From Actinomycetota bacterium (lineage in GTDB: Bacteria; Actinomycetota; Humimicrobiia; Humimicrobiales; Humimicrobiaceae), in contig JAGYOJ010000042.1 of the NCBI GenBank assembly GCA_018399435.1, positions 1 through 9,468 of the forward strand: a stretch of 9,468 nucleotides of DNA. Direction: 5' to 3'. Numbering within the stretch: position 1 is the first letter of the stretch; each line of letters starts with the position of its first letter. Shown here one piece after another: positions 7,811-9,468 of this stretch. The notes beneath the pieces are model-generated. The model saw only the letters and a list, made by a program, of their open reading frames with translations. It was not told where the DNA came from and did no database searches. Both the position numbers and the translations under genes were made by a program.

Positions 7811-7817
7811 AGGAGGG
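7811..7817 (+). promoter_or_regulatory. Strong ribosome binding site of ftsZ
   Basis: AGGAGGG in the 16-base ftsA-ftsZ gap contains a full AGGAGG placed six bases before the GTG start at 7823. It is the strongest site in the window, fitting the need for much more FtsZ than FtsA. It also fixes the GTG start. Confidence 0.88.
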
Positions 7818-7822
7818 AGAAA

Positions 7823-8962
7823 GTGAATTTAGAATTGGATAAAAATTATTATGCAGTTATTAGAGTAGTTGGGATAGGCGGTGGGGGAAGCAATGCAGTA
7901 AACAGAATGATGGAAGATAATATAAATGGCTGTGAATTCATAGCTGTCAATACAGATGCCCAGGCTCTTATGATGTCAAATGCAGACAGAAAGATTTTAA
8001 TTGGAGGTACCGGCCTTGGCGCAGGGTCTGATCCAGAAATAGGCAGGGTAGCTGCGGAGAAATCAATAGAATCAATAAAAGAAATTGTAAAAGATGCGGA
8101 TATGGTATTTATTACCTGTGGCGAAGGTGGAGGAACTGGAACTGGAGCTGCGCCAGCGATTGCTTCTGTTGCTAAGGAAATGGGTTGTTTAACTGTAGCA
8201 GTAGTAACAAAGCCTTTTACCTTTGAGGGATCAAAAAGGATGGTCACTGCTGAAGAAGGCATAAAAAATTTGGCAGACAAGGTTGATACTTTAATAGTTA
8301 TTCCGAATGATAAATTATTAGAAATTTCTGATGAGAATACAACTTTACTTAATGCATTCAAACTTGCAGATGATGTGCTAAAAGCAGGAATAAGAGGTGT
8401 AACCGATTTAATTACACTGCCTGGCCTTATAAATCTAGACTTTGCAGACATTAAAACCGTTATAAAAGATGCTGGTAATGCATTGCTTGGTGATGGAATT
8501 GCCTCTGGTGAGAACAGGGCTATAAAAGCCGCACAGAAGGCAATAAATAGCCCCTTAATAGAAGCTTCAATAGAGGGAGCTAAAGGAATATTATTAAATA
8601 TTTCTGGAGGCCCTGACCTTAAACTTTTTGAAGTTAATGAAGCAGCAGAAATTATTAGGAATTCTACAAGTTCTGATGCAAATATTATATTTGGCGCAGT
8701 TATTGATGAAAACATTAGTGACAAAATTAAAGTAACTATAATTGCAACAGGGTTTAGCGATAAGATAATCAGCAAGGAAGCAAAAAGCAAAGAAAGTTCT
8801 AAAAAAGAAGAAAAGGCAAAGAAAGATTATGTAGAAAAAGATGCGGTTTCAAAAGAAGAAAAAGAGAAACGCCCATTAGAAGTATCGGCAGATGAGTTTA
8901 GTTCTTTAGATGATGATTATCTGGATATCCCAACTTTTTTAAGGAAAGAAAAAGATAAATAG
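7823..8962 (+). CDS. ftsZ: Cell division GTPase FtsZ (tubulin homologue)
   Basis: FtsZ polymerises with GTP into the Z-ring that recruits the divisome. The 379-residue protein begins at GTG with a strong ribosome site. The GTPase domain (about 12-312) contains GIGGGGSNAVN (17-27), NTDAQAL (43-49), the tubulin signature GGGTGTG (102-108), VTKPFTFEG (128-136), NDKLL (162-166) and the synergy loop NLDFAD (204-209), whose Asp206 and Asp209 complete the neighbouring subunit's GTPase site. The loop before the signature reads TCGE rather than the common TAGM; Glu at that place is also found in actinobacterial FtsZ. A charged Lys/Glu/Ser-rich linker (about 314-362) is followed by the conserved peptide LDIPTFLRK (367-375), which binds FtsA and other tethers, and a short basic end. 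Codon use is less AT-biased than in neighbours, consistent with a highly expressed, conserved gene. Four bases separate its stop from pgeF. Confidence 0.98.
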   Translation: MNLELDKNYYAVIRVVGIGGGGSNAVNRMMEDNINGCEFIAVNTDAQALMMSNADRKILIGGTGLGAGSDPEIGRVAAEKSIESIKEIVKDADMVFITCGEGGGTGTGAAPAIASVAKEMGCLTVAVVTKPFTFEGSKRMVTAEEGIKNLADKVDTLIVIPNDKLLEISDENTTLLNAFKLADDVLKAGIRGVTDLITLPGLINLDFADIKTVIKDAGNALLGDGIASGENRAIKAAQKAINSPLIEASIEGAKGILLNISGGPDLKLFEVNEAAEIIRNSTSSDANIIFGAVIDENISDKIKVTIIATGFSDKIISKEAKSKESSKKEEKAKKDYVEKDAVSKEEKEKRPLEVSADEFSSLDDDYLDIPTFLRKEKDK

Positions 8963-8966
8963 TTTA

Positions 8967-9468
8967 ATGTGCTTATTAAAAGAAAATGTTTTTGAAAATA
9001 TATTAATATATAATGCTCCAGGATTATTAAAAAAATATGGCATTGATATTTATTTTACTTCAAGATTGGGAGGCTATAGCACAGGAGGGTTTAGCTCCTT
9101 GAATTTAGCTTTTCGTGTTGGCGATAAATTAGAAAGTGTAAATAAGAATAGGAATAAATTAAAAAAAATATTAAATATGGAAAAACCAATTCATACCTTG
9201 AAGCAGACACATTCAGAAAAAATAATATATTTAAACAGATTTACTGAAGATTATAATATCCCTCAGGCTGATGCGCTTATTACTAATTTAGAAAATATCC
9301 CAATAATGGTAATGGGGGCTGATTGTAATCTAATCTTAGCAGCAGATGTTGATAAAAAAATTATAGCGGCTATACATGCCGGGTGGAAAGGAACTAAAAA
9401 TAAAATATTAGAAAAGACAATAAAGTTTTTAAAAAATAATTTTAACTCTAAAAAATTATTGTTCTATT
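8967..9468 (+). CDS. pgeF: Purine nucleoside phosphorylase/laccase-domain protein PgeF (YfiH/YlmD), 5' part
   Basis: An open frame of 167 codons starts at ATG 8967, four bases after the ftsZ stop, and runs off the window. The family is usually about 240-280 residues, so about a third is missing. Recognisable motifs in order are FTSRLGGYSTGGFSSLNL (30-47), VGD (51-53), KQTHS (79-83), ADALIT (101-106), GADCNLIL (117-124) and IHAGWKGT (136-143). His82, Cys120 and His137 match the three metal-binding active-site residues of the family. The position after Cys-x, usually Pro, is Leu here. E. coli PgeF removes L-serine wrongly placed on UDP-MurNAc, while other members (YlmD, human FAMIN) act on purine nucleosides; older names call it polyphenol oxidase or laccase. 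No ribosome site is visible, so translation is probably coupled to ftsZ. In other bacteria yggS and sepF often follow. Confidence 0.92.
   Translation, partial: MCLLKENVFENILIYNAPGLLKKYGIDIYFTSRLGGYSTGGFSSLNLAFRVGDKLESVNKNRNKLKKILNMEKPIHTLKQTHSEKIIYLNRFTEDYNIPQADALITNLENIPIMVMGADCNLILAADVDKKIIAAIHAGWKGTKNKILEKTIKFLKNNFNSKKLLFY

Noticed and set aside
7849..8790. A 313-codon open frame on the minus strand opposite ftsZ
   Set aside because: It is a mirror of the stop-poor ftsZ reading frame. Its protein is a low-complexity run of Ser, Ile, Ala and Pro without family motifs, and the plus strand here is unmistakably FtsZ.
9083..9099. Small hairpin AGGAG/CTCCT with a 7-base loop, also an AGGAGG site before an in-frame TTG within pgeF
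   Set aside because: It encodes the conserved GGFSSL residues of PgeF and has no following T-run, so it is not a terminator. A start at this TTG would delete the conserved FTSRLGG motif.

Overview
The window is one uninterrupted piece of a division and cell wall (dcw) operon. All genes are on the + strand, in the order murD (3' end only) - ftsW - murG - murC - murB - ddl - ftsQ - ftsA - ftsZ - pgeF (5' part only). Every gene is recognisable from family motifs. The genes overlap or are separated by at most 16 bases, so no stretch is long enough to hold an extra gene. I see no convincing internal promoter, terminator, RNA gene, repeat, mobile element or CRISPR array.

Organism: the DNA is very AT-rich (roughly 30 % G+C by eye, with ftsZ clearly richer than the rest). 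Arginine is mostly AGA/AGG and isoleucine is often ATA. TTG and GTG starts occur (murC, ftsA, ftsZ), and the clear ribosome sites are of the AGGAG type. The organism is a bacterium with a peptidoglycan wall and FtsZ/FtsA-based division. Several details recall Actinomycetota: a GEGGGTGTG loop in FtsZ, a TAGH loop in MurG, and pgeF directly after ftsZ. The low G+C and the presence of ftsA do not fit typical members of that phylum. A deep-branching or candidate lineage (for example low-GC deep Actinomycetota, Atribacterota-like or Clostridia-like) is plausible, but I cannot decide from this window.

Layout: bases 1-263 hold the MurD C-terminus. Bases 260-1414 encode the septal glycosyltransferase FtsW, and 1398-2537 encode MurG, which makes lipid II. 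Bases 2539-5784 encode the cytoplasmic precursor enzymes MurC, MurB and Ddl. Bases 5777-8962 encode the divisome proteins FtsQ/DivIB, FtsA and FtsZ. The window ends inside pgeF, whose E. coli homologue removes serine-containing muropeptide precursors.

How they work together: MurB makes UDP-MurNAc, MurC adds L-Ala, MurD adds D-Glu, and Ddl supplies the D-Ala-D-Ala end of the pentapeptide. MurG completes lipid II, and FtsW polymerises it at the septum. The septum is positioned by FtsZ, tethered to the membrane by FtsA, with FtsQ as a divisome scaffold.

No new system is evident. The points worth a second look are at residue level (a cysteine at the MurB proton-donor position, the FtsZ nucleotide loop), at start-codon level (ftsA), in the mixed lineage signals, and in the pairing of pgeF with the murC operon.
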